Source: Apostichopus japonicus (Eukaryota; Echinodermata; Holothuroidea; Aspidochirotida; Stichopodidae). Taken from it: a DNA stretch of 64,000 bases. Of this stretch, positions 1 to 10,800 are shown piece after piece. The notes beneath the pieces are model-generated. The model had not been told where the DNA came from, made no database searches, and worked only from the letters and a program-made list of their open reading frames with translations. Both the position numbers and the translations under genes were made by a program. Position 1 is the stretch's first letter, and each line of letters opens with the position of its first letter. The DNA lies in the NCBI RefSeq assembly GCF_037975245.1, contig NC_092582.1, positions 8,082,001 through 8,146,000 of the forward strand. Direction: 5' to 3'.

Positions 1-9
1 TATAATTAA

Positions 10-260
10 GGCGGAGTGTATAGCCTATTGGTTAACGCCGGCGTCTCCTAGTCATGAGATCCCCGGTTCGATTCCCCGCCGACAGCAAGGTGTGTCGTCT
101 GGCAAGGGTGTTGTTCAATAAACAACTTCCCGACATGGACGTTAAATGGATGTGTGCCGAGAGATTGGCTTCGGTCAGCTTGCGAGTCTATAAGCCTCCA
201 TGGCTTCTTTCGCGAGTTCCTGCTTGTGGGAAGATCACATATACATACATACATACATAC
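10..260 (+). mobile_element. tRNA-derived SINE (family A), copy 1, inside satellite
   Basis: A tRNA-like head carries an A-box-like tagcctattgg and a B-box ggttcgattcc, the signature of an internal RNA polymerase III promoter. GGCGG at the 5' end can pair with CCGCC just after the B box, like an acceptor stem. A tRNA-unrelated body and an (atac)n-type tail follow, and then satellite sequence resumes at ataatttg. The body holds a UUCG-loop hairpin at 165-178 and a gttgtt/aacaac hairpin near 110-126. Short frames on both strands of this copy are incidental. Confidence 0.8.
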
Positions 261-1813
261 ATAATTTGTATATATGTATGATGATTTGTAAATAAATACA
301 CTAGGGAAACCATTTCCACGCTCAATAAATAGCTATTACCGATCTGCTATAGGCAGTAGCAGTGATTACGTCATCTATCCCACGTGTCGAAGCTATACAA
401 TCGCCATAGGAGAGTTGTTTACGTGTAGATGATGTCGCAATCCTACGTGTTAGGGTTATATGCCTTCGTCTGGTCGCATTTTTGTTCCTTCTAGTCCAAG
501 CAGGCTCGAATGAGCATCATTACGCGTAGATTGCGTTCATAGGGGACGAATTAGACGCTGATTTCGGGGATAATTTGTATATATGTGTGATGGTTTGTAA
601 ATAAATACACTAGGGAAACCATTTCCACGGTCAATAAATAGCTATTACCGATCTGCTATAGGCAGTAGCAGTGATTACGTCATCTATCCCACGTGTCGAA
701 GCTATACAATCGCCATAGGAGAGTTGTTTACGTGTAGATGATGTCGCAATCCTACGTGTTAGGGGTATATGTCTTCGTCTGGTCTCATTTTTGTTCCTTC
801 TAGTCCAAGCAGGCTCGAATGAGCATCATTACACGTAGATTACGTCCATAGGGGACGAATTAGACGCTGATTTCAAGTATAATTTGTATATATGTGTGAT
901 GATTTGTAAATAAATACACTAGGGAAACCATTTCCACGGTCAATAAATAGCTATTACCGATCTGCTATAAGCAGTAGCAGTGATTACGTCATCTATCCCA
1001 CGTGTCGAAGCTATACAATCGCCATAGGAGAGTTGTTTACGTGTAGATGATGTCCCAATCCTACGTGTTAGGGTTATATGCCTTCGTCTGGTCGCATTTT
1101 TGTTCCTTCTAGTCCAAGCAGGCTCGAATGAGCATCATTACGCGTAGATTGCGTTCATAGGGGACGAATTAGACGCTGATATCGGGGATAATTTGTATAT
1201 ATGTATGATGATTTGTAAATAAATACACTAGGGAAACCATTTCCACGGTCAATAAATAGCTATTACCGATCTGCTATAGGCAGTAGCAGTGATTACGTCA
1301 TCTATCCCACGTGTCGAAGCTATACAATCGCCATAGGAGAGTTGTTTACGTGTAGATGATGTCGCAATCCTACGTGTTAGGGGTATATGTCTTCGTCTGG
1401 TCGCATTTTTGTTCCTTCTAGTCCAAGCAGGCTCGAATGAGTATCATTACGCGTAGATTGCGTCCATAGGGGACGAATTAGACGCTGATTCCGGGCATAA
1501 TTTGTATATATGTGTGATGATTTGTAAATAAATACACTAGGGAAACCATTTCCACGGTCAATAAATAGCTATTACCGATCTGCTATAAGCAGTAGCAGTG
1601 ATTACGTCATCTATCCCACGTGTTGAAGCTATACAATCGCCATAGGAGAGTTGTTTACGTGTAGATGATGTCGCAATCCTACGTGTTAGGGGTATATGTC
1701 TTCGTCTGGTCGCATTTTTGTTCCTTCTAGTCCAAGCAGGCTCGAATGATTATCATTACGCGTAGATTGCGTCCATAGGGGACGAATTAGACGCTGATTT
1801 CAAGTATAATTTG
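261..1813. repeat. 309-bp satellite array, segment A
   Basis: Five monomers with ctaggg at 301, 610, 919, 1228 and 1537. Each contains ttacgtca, a cacgtg or ctcgtg site, tacgtgt twice and acgcgt. No coding potential is conserved across monomers. Confidence 0.95.
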
Positions 1814-1824
1814 ATTTCAAGTAA

Positions 1825-3246
1825 AACCAAATCCCCAGTACAGCCATCATCGGTACTTTCGACGTCACTTCTCTGTACACTAACATCCCTCATGCTGAAG
1901 GTATCGCAGCCACGTGTGCAGCCCTGTCTAAGAAGGTCCACCCTTGTCCACCCATCTCTGACATCAAAGCTCTCATGCAACAGGTTCTCACCAAAAACAA
2001 CTTCACGTTCATGGACAAGCATTACCTTCAAAGACACGGGACTGCCATGGGAACCAGGATGGCTCCTTCCTTTGCATGTCTGTTTATGTCTAGCCTTGAA
2101 GAACGCATGCTCAGTACGGCTCCCTGCCGTCCCCTTATCTGGTGGCGCTACATTGATGACATCTTCTTCATTTGGACCAGTGATGAGGATAGCCTGCTCA
2201 CCTTCATCCATCACATCAATTCTTTCCACAGCACCATCAAATTCACCTCTGATTACTCTCACCAACAGGTTAACTTTCTCGATGTGACTGTTCGCAAGGA
2301 ACACGGTTCTCTCTCTACAGACTTATACACCAAGCCCACAGACACACACCAGTATCTCCATTCTTCAAGCTGCCATCCCCGTCACTGCAAGTCTGGAATT
2401 GCCTACAGTCAAGCACTTCGTCTTCGTCGCATTTGCTCTAACAATTCCTCTTTCATTCGCCATACAGATGCTTTGGAAAAACACCTTATTGCCAGGGGCC
2501 ATAGTGCCAGAAGGGTGCGTGAAGCCATTCAGAGAGTCCGCTCCCTTTCCAGATCATCTACTTTGGCAGTGAAGGACAAAAAGGGACGAGATTGCGACAA
2601 CAAGCTGCCCCTGGTTGTTACTTTCCACCCAAATCTTCCTCCCCTTCAGAAAATCACCTCTAACAACCACAACATTCTCCTCACTTCAGATAGACTCCAA
2701 CGAGCCGTCCCTGAAAAACCCATCATCGCCTACAGACGACCACGCAACCTACGAGACCTTCTTGTACGTGCTGCTGTTCCACCTCTTACTTCTAACCCCA
2801 CACCCATTCAGCATGGTACCTTCAAATGTGATCGTACTTCGAGATGCATCGTCTGCAGCCACCACATTGTTGAATCCAATTCCATCACCAGCCACAGCAT
2901 GCAACTCACACACAAGACTAAGGGTCACATCACTTGCACTACCACCAATGTCATCTATCTGATCTCTTGTAGAGTTTGCGGCATCCAGTATGTTGGCGAA
3001 ACCAAAACCACCCTCAAGAAGCGATTCTATGGTCACAGATCCACAGTCAACACCATGAAGACTGAGACCCCAGTTGGAGAACATTTTAACCTTCCCAACC
3101 ATACCATTAACGACATGTCCCTACAGGGGATTGAATCCTTAGGTAGCCGTCCTGACCTAGTACGAATCAGCAGAGAGAGGCTCTGGATGCAACGCCTTCG
3201 TACCATTCAACCTCATGGGCTGAACATTCAGGAAGGACATGACTAA
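1825..3246 (+). pseudogene. PLE reverse transcriptase - GIY-YIG endonuclease (N-terminally truncated)
   Basis: The frame is open from 1825, just after an in-frame stop at 1822, to the stop at 3244-3246, about 473 codons. A first internal ATG lies at 1975, but homology begins upstream of it. RT motif A reads FDVTSLYTNIPH (from 1858), followed by RHGTAMGTRMAPSFACLFM (motif B-like), YIDD (2149-2160, the catalytic motif C) and VNFLDVTV. A cysteine/histidine-rich linker, CDRTSRCIVCSHH, precedes the endonuclease. The GIY-YIG domain is seen as VIYLISC followed by GIQYVGE (about 2950-3000), with a downstream KKRFYGHRS arginine and GEHF glutamate, as expected for the nuclease. In intact Penelope-like elements this protein reverse-transcribes element RNA at nicked DNA. 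Here the RT fingers and N-terminus are missing, so the copy should be inactive although the remaining frame is undamaged. That suggests a recent insertion. Confidence 0.9.
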
Positions 3247-3555
3247 CTTTCCTCTGTTCCCTACTCCTTCTCCCCTTTCTCCCTCCCCCCCCCCCCCCTT
3301 TCACTCTTCTTCTCACAGCTCTCTTCCCCTCCATTTTTCTTCACACCTTTCTGTCTTTGTCCCTCTCCAGTTTATTCCTTACCCTGTGCCTTTAATCCTC
3401 TCTTTGTCCCTCCACAGTTTATCTCCTTCCTCTCCTCTTCTCCTGTTGCTTTCTACTTATAATCCCCTTTCATCCATCCCATTGTGTTCACCGTGCTCAT
3501 TAACCTGTCTGTATTCTGTGCGTGTTTTTGTCCCCTCTGTTACTGTAACTTGTCA
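3247..3555 (+). other. PLE 3' region, pyrimidine-rich
   Basis: Strongly C/T-biased sequence with a C homopolymer near 3285-3298, lying between the PLE stop codon and the ribozyme-like motif. The frame at 3239-3622 is low-complexity proline/serine sequence and not a plausible gene. Parts of this region recur as dispersed PLE fragments near 46.8 and 61.95 kb. Confidence 0.7.
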
Positions 3556-3559
3556 TTTA

Positions 3560-3598
3560 GCCTCTGAAGAAGATCCTGCTAGGATCGAAACGTCAGGC
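3560..3598 (+). ncRNA. Hammerhead-ribozyme-like motif in PLE 3' end
   Basis: GCCT (3560-3563), CTGAAGA (3564-3570, fits the CUGANGA core), a hairpin GATCCT/AGGATC with a GCT loop (3572-3586), GAAA (3587-3590), CGTC (3591-3594) and AGGC (3595-3598). GCCT and AGGC can pair as stem I, GAAA is the second core strand, and GTC is a usual cleavage triplet. One extra A (3571) sits between the core and stem II. Stem III would be only A-C-G-U, too short for a monomer, but that tetranucleotide is self-complementary, so a dimer is possible. Compact hammerheads are known in Penelope-like elements. Activity is inferred, not shown. Confidence 0.6.
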
Positions 3599-3613
3599 CA
3601 ACTTTCTTTTACA

Positions 3614-4563
3614 CAAGTATAATTTGTATATATGTATGATGATTTGTAAATAAATACACTAGGGAAACCATTTCCACGGTCAATAAATAGCTATTACCGA
3701 TCTGCTATAGGCAGTAGCAGTGATTACGTCATCTATCCCACGTGTCGAAGCTATACAATCGCCATAGGAGAGTTGTTTACGTGTAGATGATGTCGCAATC
3801 CTACGTGTTAGGGGTATATGTCTTCGTCTGGTCGCATTTTTGTTCCTTCTAGTCCAAGCAGGCTCGAATGAGTATCATTACGCGTAGATTGCGTCCATAG
3901 GGGACGAATTAGACGCTGATTTCGGGGATAATTTGTATATATGTATGATGATTTGTAAATAAATACACTAGGGAAACCATTTCCACGGTCAATAAATAGC
4001 TATTACCGATCTGCTATAGGCAGTAGCAGTGATTACGTCATCTATCCCTCGTGTCGAAGCTATACAATCGCCATAGGAGAGTTGTTTACGTGTAGATGAT
4101 GTCCCAATCCTACGTGTTAGGGTTATATGCCTTCGTCTGGTCGCATTTTTGTTCCTTCTAGTCCAAGCAGGCTCGAATGAGCATCATTACGCGTAGATTG
4201 CGTTCATAGGGGACGAATTAGACGCTGATTTCGGGGATAATTTGTATATATGTATGATGATTTGTAAATAAATACACTAGGGAAACCATTTCCACGGTCA
4301 ATAAATAGCTATTACCGATCTGCTATAGGCAGTAGCAGTGATTACGTCATCTATCCCACGTGTCGAAGCTATACAATCGCCATAGGAGAGTTGTTTACGT
4401 GTAGATGATGTCGCAATCCTACGTGTTAGGGGTATATGTCTTCGTCTGGTCGCATTTTTGTTCCTTCTAGTCCAAGCAGGCTCGAATGAGTATCATTACG
4501 CGTAGATTGCGTCCATAGGGGACGAATTAGACGCTGATTTCAAGTATAATTAAGTATAATTAA
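3614..4563. repeat. 309-bp satellite array, segment B
   Basis: Three monomers that continue in phase with segment A after the PLE insertion. The second carries the ccctcgtg variant. Confidence 0.95.
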
Positions 4564-4814
4564 GGCGGAGTGTATAGCCTATTGGTTAACGCCGGCGTCT
4601 CCTAGTCATGAGATCCCCGGTTCGATTCCCCGCCGACAGCAAGGTGTGTCGTCTGGCAAGGGTGTTGTTCAATAAACAACTTCCCGACATGGACGTTAAA
4701 TGGATGTGTGCCGAGAGATTGGCTTCGGTCAGCTTGCGAGTCTATAAGCCTCCATGGCTTCTTTCGCGAGTTCCTGCTTGTGGGAAGATCACATATACAT
4801 ACATACATACATAC
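4564..4814 (+). mobile_element. tRNA-derived SINE (family A), copy 2
   Basis: Appears identical to the copy at position 10, offset by exactly 4,554 bp. The first monomer after it shares the rare variant ccacgctcaat with the monomer after copy 1. This shows the SINE was copied together with its satellite surroundings and did not insert independently. The left junction has a doubled aagtataatt. Confidence 0.8.
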
Positions 4815-7613
4815 ATAATTTGTATATATGTATGATGATTTGTAAATAAATACACTAGGGAAACCATTTCCACGCTCAATAAATAGCTATTACCGATCTG
4901 CTATAGGCAGTAGCAGTGATTACGTCATCTATCCCACGTGTCGAAGCTATACAATCGCCATAGGAGAGTTGTTTACGTGTAGATGATGTCGCAATCCTAC
5001 GTGTTAGGGTTATATGCCTTCGTCTGGTCGCATTTTTGTTCCTTCTAGTCCAAGCAGGCTCGAATGAGCATCATTACGCGTAGATTGCGTTCATAGGGGA
5101 CGAATTAGACGCTGATTTCGGGGATAATTTGTATATATGTGTGATGGTTTGTAAATAAATACACTAGGGAAACCATTTCCACGGTCAATAAATAGCTATT
5201 ACCGATCTGCTATAGGCAGTAGCAGTGATTACGTCATCTATCCCACGTGTCGAAGCTATACAATCGCCATAGGAGAGTTGTTTACGTGTAGATGATGTCG
5301 CAATCCTACGTGTTAGGGGTATATGTCTTCGTCTGGTCTCATTTTTGTTCCTTCTAGTCCAAGCAGGCTCGAATGAGCATCATTACACGTAGATTACGTC
5401 CATAGGGGACGAATTAGACGCTGATTTCAAGTATAATTTGTATATATGTGTGATGATTTGTAAATAAATACACTAGGGAAACCATTTCCACGGTCAATAA
5501 ATAGCTATTACCGATCTGCTATAGGCAGTAGCAGTGATTACGTCATCTATCCCACGTGTCGAAGCTATACAATCGCCATAGGAGAGTTGTTTACGTGTAG
5601 ATGATGTCCCAATCCTACGTGTTAGGGTTATATGCCTTCGTCTGGTCGCATTTTTGTTCCTTCTAGTCCAAGCAGGCTCGAATGAGCATCATTACGCGTA
5701 GATTGCGTTCATAGGGGACGAATTAGACGCTGATTTCGGGGATAATTTGTATATATGTATGATGATTTGTAAATAAATACACTAGGGAAACCATTTCCAC
5801 GGTCAATAAATAGCTATTACCGATCTGCTATAAGCAGTAGCAGTGATTACGTCATCTATCCCACGTGTCGAAGCTATACAATCGCCATAGGAGAGTTGTT
5901 TACGTGTAGATGATGTCCCAATCCTACGTGTTAGGGTTATATGCCTTCGTCTGGTCGCATTTTTGTTCCTTCTAGTCCAAGCAGGCTCGAATGAGCATCA
6001 TTACGCGTAGATTGCGTTCATAGGGGACGAATTAGACGCTGATTTCGGGGATAATTTGTATATATGTATGATGATTTGTAAATAAATACACTAGGGAAAC
6101 CATTTCCACGGTCAATAAATAGCTATTACCGATCTGCTATAGGCAGTAGCAGTGATTACGTCATCTATCCCACGTGTCGAAGCTATACAATCGCCATAGG
6201 AGAGTTGTTTACGTGTAGATGATGTCGCAATCCTACGTGTTAGGGGTATATGTCTTCGTCTGGTCGCATTTTTGTTCCTTCTAGTCCAAGCAGGCTCGAA
6301 TGAGTATCATTACGCGTAGATTGCGTCCATAGGGGTCGAATTAGACGCTGATTCCGGGCATAATTTGTATATATGTGTGATGATTTGTAAATAAATACAC
6401 TAGGGAAACCATTTCCACGGTCAATAAATAGCTATTACCGATCTGCTATAGGCAGTAGCAGTGATTACGTCATCTATCCCACGTGTTGAAGCTATACAAT
6501 CGCCATAGGAGAGTTGTTTACGTGTAGATGATGTCGCAATCCTACGTGTTAGGGGTATATGTCTTCGTCTGGTCGCATTTTTGTTCCTTCTAGTCCAAGC
6601 AGGCTCGAATGATTATCATTACGCGTAGATTGCGTCCATAGGGGACGAATTAGACGCTGATTTCAAGTATAATTTGTATATATGTATGATGATTTGTAAA
6701 TAAATACACTAGGGAAACCATTTCCACGGTCAATAAATAGCTATTACCGATCTGCTATAGGCAGTAGCAGTGATTACGTCATCTATCCCACGTGTCGAAG
6801 CTATACAATCGCCATAGGAGAGTTGTTTACGTGTAGATGATGTCGCAATCCTACGTGTTAGGGGTATATGTCTTCGTCTGGTCGCATTTTTGTTCCTTCT
6901 AGTCCAAGCAGGCTCGAATGAGTATCATTACGCGTAGATTGCGTCCATAGGGGACGAATTAGACGCTGATTTCAAGTATAATTTGTATATATGTATGATG
7001 ATTTGTAAATAAATACACTAGGGAAACCATTTCCACGGTCAATAAATAGCTATTACCGATCTGCTATAGGCAGTAGCAGTGATTACGTCATCTATCCCTC
7101 GTGTCGAAGCTATACAATCGCCATAGGAGAGTTGTTTACGTGTAGATGATGTCCCAATCCTACGTGTTAGGGTTATATGCCTTCGTCTGGTCGCATTTTT
7201 GTTCCTTCTAGTCCAAGCAGGCTCGAATGAGCATCATTACGCGTAGATTGCGTTCATAGGGGACGAATTAGACGCTGATTTCGGGGATAATTTGTATATA
7301 TGTATGATGATTTGTAAATAAATACACTAGGGAAACCATTTCCACGGTCAATAAATAGCTATTACCGATCTGCTATAGGCAGTAGCAGTGATTACGTCAT
7401 CTATCCCACGTGTCGAAGCTATACAATCGCCATAGGAGAGTTGTTTACGTGTAGATGATGTCGCAATCCTACGTGTTAGGGGTATATGTCTTCGTCTGGT
7501 CGCATTTTTGTTCCTTCTAGTCCAAGCAGGCTCGAATGAGTATCATTACGCGTAGATTGCGTCCATAGGGGACGAATTAGACGCTGATTTCAAGTATAAT
7601 TAAGTATAATTAA
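4815..7613. repeat. 309-bp satellite array, segment C
   Basis: Nine monomers between SINE copies 2 and 3, in the same variant order as the first unit plus one duplicated monomer. Confidence 0.95.
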
Positions 7614-7864
7614 GGCGGAGTGTATAGCCTATTGGTTAACGCCGGCGTCTCCTAGTCATGAGATCCCCGGTTCGATTCCCCGCCGACAGCAAGGTGTGTC
7701 GTCTGGCAAGGGTGTTGTTCAATAAACAACTTCCCGACATGGACGTTAAATGGATGTGTGCCGAGAGATTGGCTTCGGTCAGCTTGCGAGTATATAAGCC
7801 TCCATGGCTTCTTTCGCGAGTTCCTGCTTGTGGGAAGATCACATATACATACATACATACATAC
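7614..7864 (+). mobile_element. tRNA-derived SINE (family A), copy 3
   Basis: Same element 3,050 bp downstream of copy 2, which equals nine 309-bp monomers plus 269 bp. It has at least one substitution relative to copies 1 and 2 (gagtatataagcc instead of gagtctataagcc). The left junction aagtataattaagtataatta matches copy 2. Confidence 0.8.
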
Positions 7865-10800
7865 ATAATTTGTATATATGTATGATGATTTGTAAATAAA
7901 TACACTAGGGAAACCATTTCCACGGTCAATAAATAGCTATTACCGATCTGCTATAGGCAGTAGCAGTGATTACGTCATCTATCCCTCGTGTCGAAGCTAT
8001 ACAATCGCCATAGGAGAGTTGTTTACGTGTAGATGATGTCCCAATCCTACGTGTTAGGGTTATATGCCTTCGTCTGGTCGCATTTTTGTTCCTTCTAGTC
8101 CAAGCAGGCTCGAATGAGCATCATTACGCGTAGATTGCGTTCATAGGGGACGAATTAGACGCTGATTTCGGGGATAATTTGTATATATGTGTGATGGTTT
8201 GTAAATAAATACACTAGGGAAACCATTTCCACGGTCAATAAATAGCTATTACCGATCTGCTATAGGCAGTAGCAGTGATTACGTCATCTATCCCACGTGT
8301 CGAAGCTATACAATCGCCATAGGAGAGTTGTTTACGTGTAGATGATGTCGCAATCCTACGTGTTAGGGGTATATGTCTTCGTCTGGTCGCATTTTTGTTC
8401 CTTCTAGTCCAAGCAGGCTCGAATGAGCATCATTACACGTAGATTACGTCCATAGGGGACGAATTAGACGCTGATTTCAAGTATAATTTGTATATATGTG
8501 TGATGATTTGTAAATAAATACACTAGGGAAACCATTTCCACGGTCAATAAATAGCTATTACCGATCTGCTATAGGCAGTAGCAGTGATTACGTCATCTAT
8601 CCCACGTGTCGAAGCTATACAATCGCCATAGGAGAGTTGTTTACGTGTAGATGATGTCCCAATCCTACGTGTTAGGGTTATATGCCTTCGTCTGGTCGCA
8701 TTTTTGTTCCTTCTAGTCCAAGCAGGCTCGAATGAGCATCATTACGCGTAGATTGCGTTCATAGGGGACGAATTAGACGCTGATTTCGGGGATAATTTGT
8801 ATATATGTATGATGATTTGTAAATAAATACACTAGGGAAACCATTTCCACGGTCAATAAATAGCTATTACCGATCTGCTATAGGCAGTAGCAGTGATTAC
8901 GTCATCTATCCCACGTGTCGAAGCTATACAATCGCCATAGGAGAGTTGTTTACGTGTAGATGATGTCGCAATCCTACGTGTTAGGGGTATATGTCTTCGT
9001 CTGGTCGCATTTTTGTTCCTTCTAGTCCAAGCAGGCTCGAATGAGTATCATTACGCGTAGATTGCGTCCATAGGGGACGAATTAGACGCTGATTCCGGGC
9101 ATAATTTGTATATATGTGTGATGATTTGTAAATAAATACACTAGGGAAACCATTTCCACGGTCAATAAATAGCTATTACCGATCTGCTATAAGCAGTAGC
9201 AGTGATTACGTCATCTATCCCACGTGTTGAAGCTATACAATCGCCATAGGAGAGTTGTTTACGTGTAGATGATGTCGCAATCCTACGTGTTAGGGGTATA
9301 TGTCTTCGTCTGGTCGCATTTTTGTTCCTTCTAGTCCAAGCAGGCTCGAATGAGCATCATTACGCGTAGAATGGGACCATAGGGGACGAATTAGACGCTG
9401 ATTTCGGGGATAATTTGTATATATGTATGATGATTTGTAAATAAATACACTAGGGAAACCATTTCCACGGTCAATAAATAGCTATTACCGATCTGCTATA
9501 GGCAGTAGCAGTGATTACGTCATCTATCCCACGTGTCGAAGCTATACAATCGCCATAGGAGAGTTGTTTACGTGTAGATGATGTCGCAATCCTACGTGTT
9601 AGGGGTATATGTCTTCGTCTGTTCGCATTTTTGTTCCTTCTAGTCCAAGCAGGCTCGAATGATTATCATTACGCGTAGATTGCGTCCATAGGGGACGAAT
9701 TAGACGCTGATTTCAAGTATAATTTGTATATATGTATGATGATTTGTAAATAAATACACTAGGGAAACCATTTCCACGGTCAATAAATAGCTATTACCGA
9801 TCTGCTATAGGCAGTAGCAGTGATTACGTCATCTATCCCACGTGTCGAAGCTATACAATCGCCATAGGAGAGTTGTTTACGTGTAGATGATGTCGCAATC
9901 CTACGTGTTAGGGGTATATGTCTTCGTCTGGTCGCATTTTTGTTCCTTCTAGTCCAAGCAGGCTCGAATGAGCATCATTACACGTAGATTACGTCCATAG
10001 GGGACGAATTAGACGCTGATTTCAAGTATAATTTGTATATATGTGTGATGATTTGTAAATAAATACACTAGGGAAACCATTTCCACGGTCAATAAATAGC
10101 TATTACCGATCTGCTATAGGCAGTAGCAGTGATTACGTCATCTATCCCACGTGTCGAAGCTATACAATCGCCATAGGAGAGTTGTTTACGTGTAGATGAT
10201 GTCCCAATCCTACGTGTTAGGGTTATATGCCTTCGTCTGGTCGCATTTTTGTTCCTTCTAGTCCAAGCAGGCTCGAATGAGCATCATTACGCGTAGATTG
10301 CGTTCATAGGGGACGAATTAGACGCTGATTTCGGGGATAATTTGTATATATGTATGATGATTTGTAAATAAATACACTAGGGAAACCATTTCCACGCTCA
10401 ATAAATAGCTATTACCGATCTGCTATAGGCAGTAGCAGTGATTACGTCATCTATCCCACGTGTCGAAGCTATACAATCGCCATAGGAGAGTTGTTTACGT
10501 GTAGATGATGTCGCAATCCTACGTGTTAGGGGTATATGTCTTCGTCTGTTCGCATTTTTGTTCCTTCTAGTCCAAGCAGGCTCGAATGAGCATCATTACG
10601 CGTAGATTGCGTTCATAGGGGACGAATTAGACGCTGATTTCGGGGATAATTTGTATATATGTATGATGATTTGTAAATAAATACACTAGGGAAACCATTT
10701 CCACGGTCAATAAATAGCTATTACCGATCTGCTATAGGCAGTAGCAGTGATTACGTCATCTATCCCACGTGTCGAAGCTATACAATCGCCATAGGAGAGT

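Larger units (their letters stand above)
1814..3613 (+). mobile_element. Penelope-like retroelement, 5'-truncated
   Basis: An 1,800-bp insertion in a satellite monomer, flanked by a 13-bp direct repeat caagtataatttg (1801-1813 and 3614-3626). It contains the C-terminal part of a Penelope-type reverse transcriptase fused to a GIY-YIG endonuclease, then a pyrimidine-rich 3' region and a hammerhead-like motif near the 3' end. The 5' part, including the RT fingers, is missing. The 5' junction also has a second atttcaagta, so a little filler or slippage accompanied insertion. It appears once in the window, although it sits in a higher-order unit that is otherwise duplicated. Confidence 0.9.
10..4563. 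repeat. Higher-order repeat unit 1 (SINE + 8 monomers, carrying a PLE)
   Basis: The unit is 4,554 bp. Removing the PLE and one target-site copy (1,813 bp) leaves 2,741 bp, exactly one 309-bp monomer shorter than the next unit. Monomer variants occur in the same order as in unit 2: gatggtttg with ggtctcattt, then gattccgggc, then gattatcatt, then ccctcgtg. Confidence 0.75.
4564..7613. repeat. Higher-order repeat unit 2 (SINE + 9 monomers)
   Basis: A 3,050-bp unit parallel to unit 1. It has one extra monomer, a near-duplicate gtcccaatcc/gggttatatgcc type around 5.75-6.05 kb, and no PLE. Unequal exchange by one monomer explains the difference. Confidence 0.75.

Noticed and set aside
10-80. Functional tRNA genes at the SINE heads
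   Set aside because: The anticodon arm does not form a standard 7-nt loop, and each is followed by the same SINE body. They are tRNA-derived, not tRNA genes.
48-281. Frames of 68-97 codons on both strands of each SINE copy
   Set aside because: They recur only because the SINE is repeated, overlap the Pol III promoter boxes and run into the (atac)n tail.
261-570. Hammerhead ribozyme inside the satellite monomer (as in some other satellites)
   Set aside because: gtgatga and ggaaacc occur in the right order, but the first core C is G and no adequate stem II forms between them. The minus strand has no CUGANGA core that I could find.
261-570. CENP-B-box-like site in the monomer
   Set aside because: No match to the nTTCGnnnnAnnCGGGn pattern was found in the monomer.
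1756-2304. Minus-strand 182-codon frame and the plus-strand 1811-2287 frame
   Set aside because: Both are shadows of the PLE reverse transcriptase, whose frame has all the family motifs.
3239-3622. 127-codon frame after the PLE
   Set aside because: Proline/serine/leucine low-complexity translation of the pyrimidine-rich 3' region.
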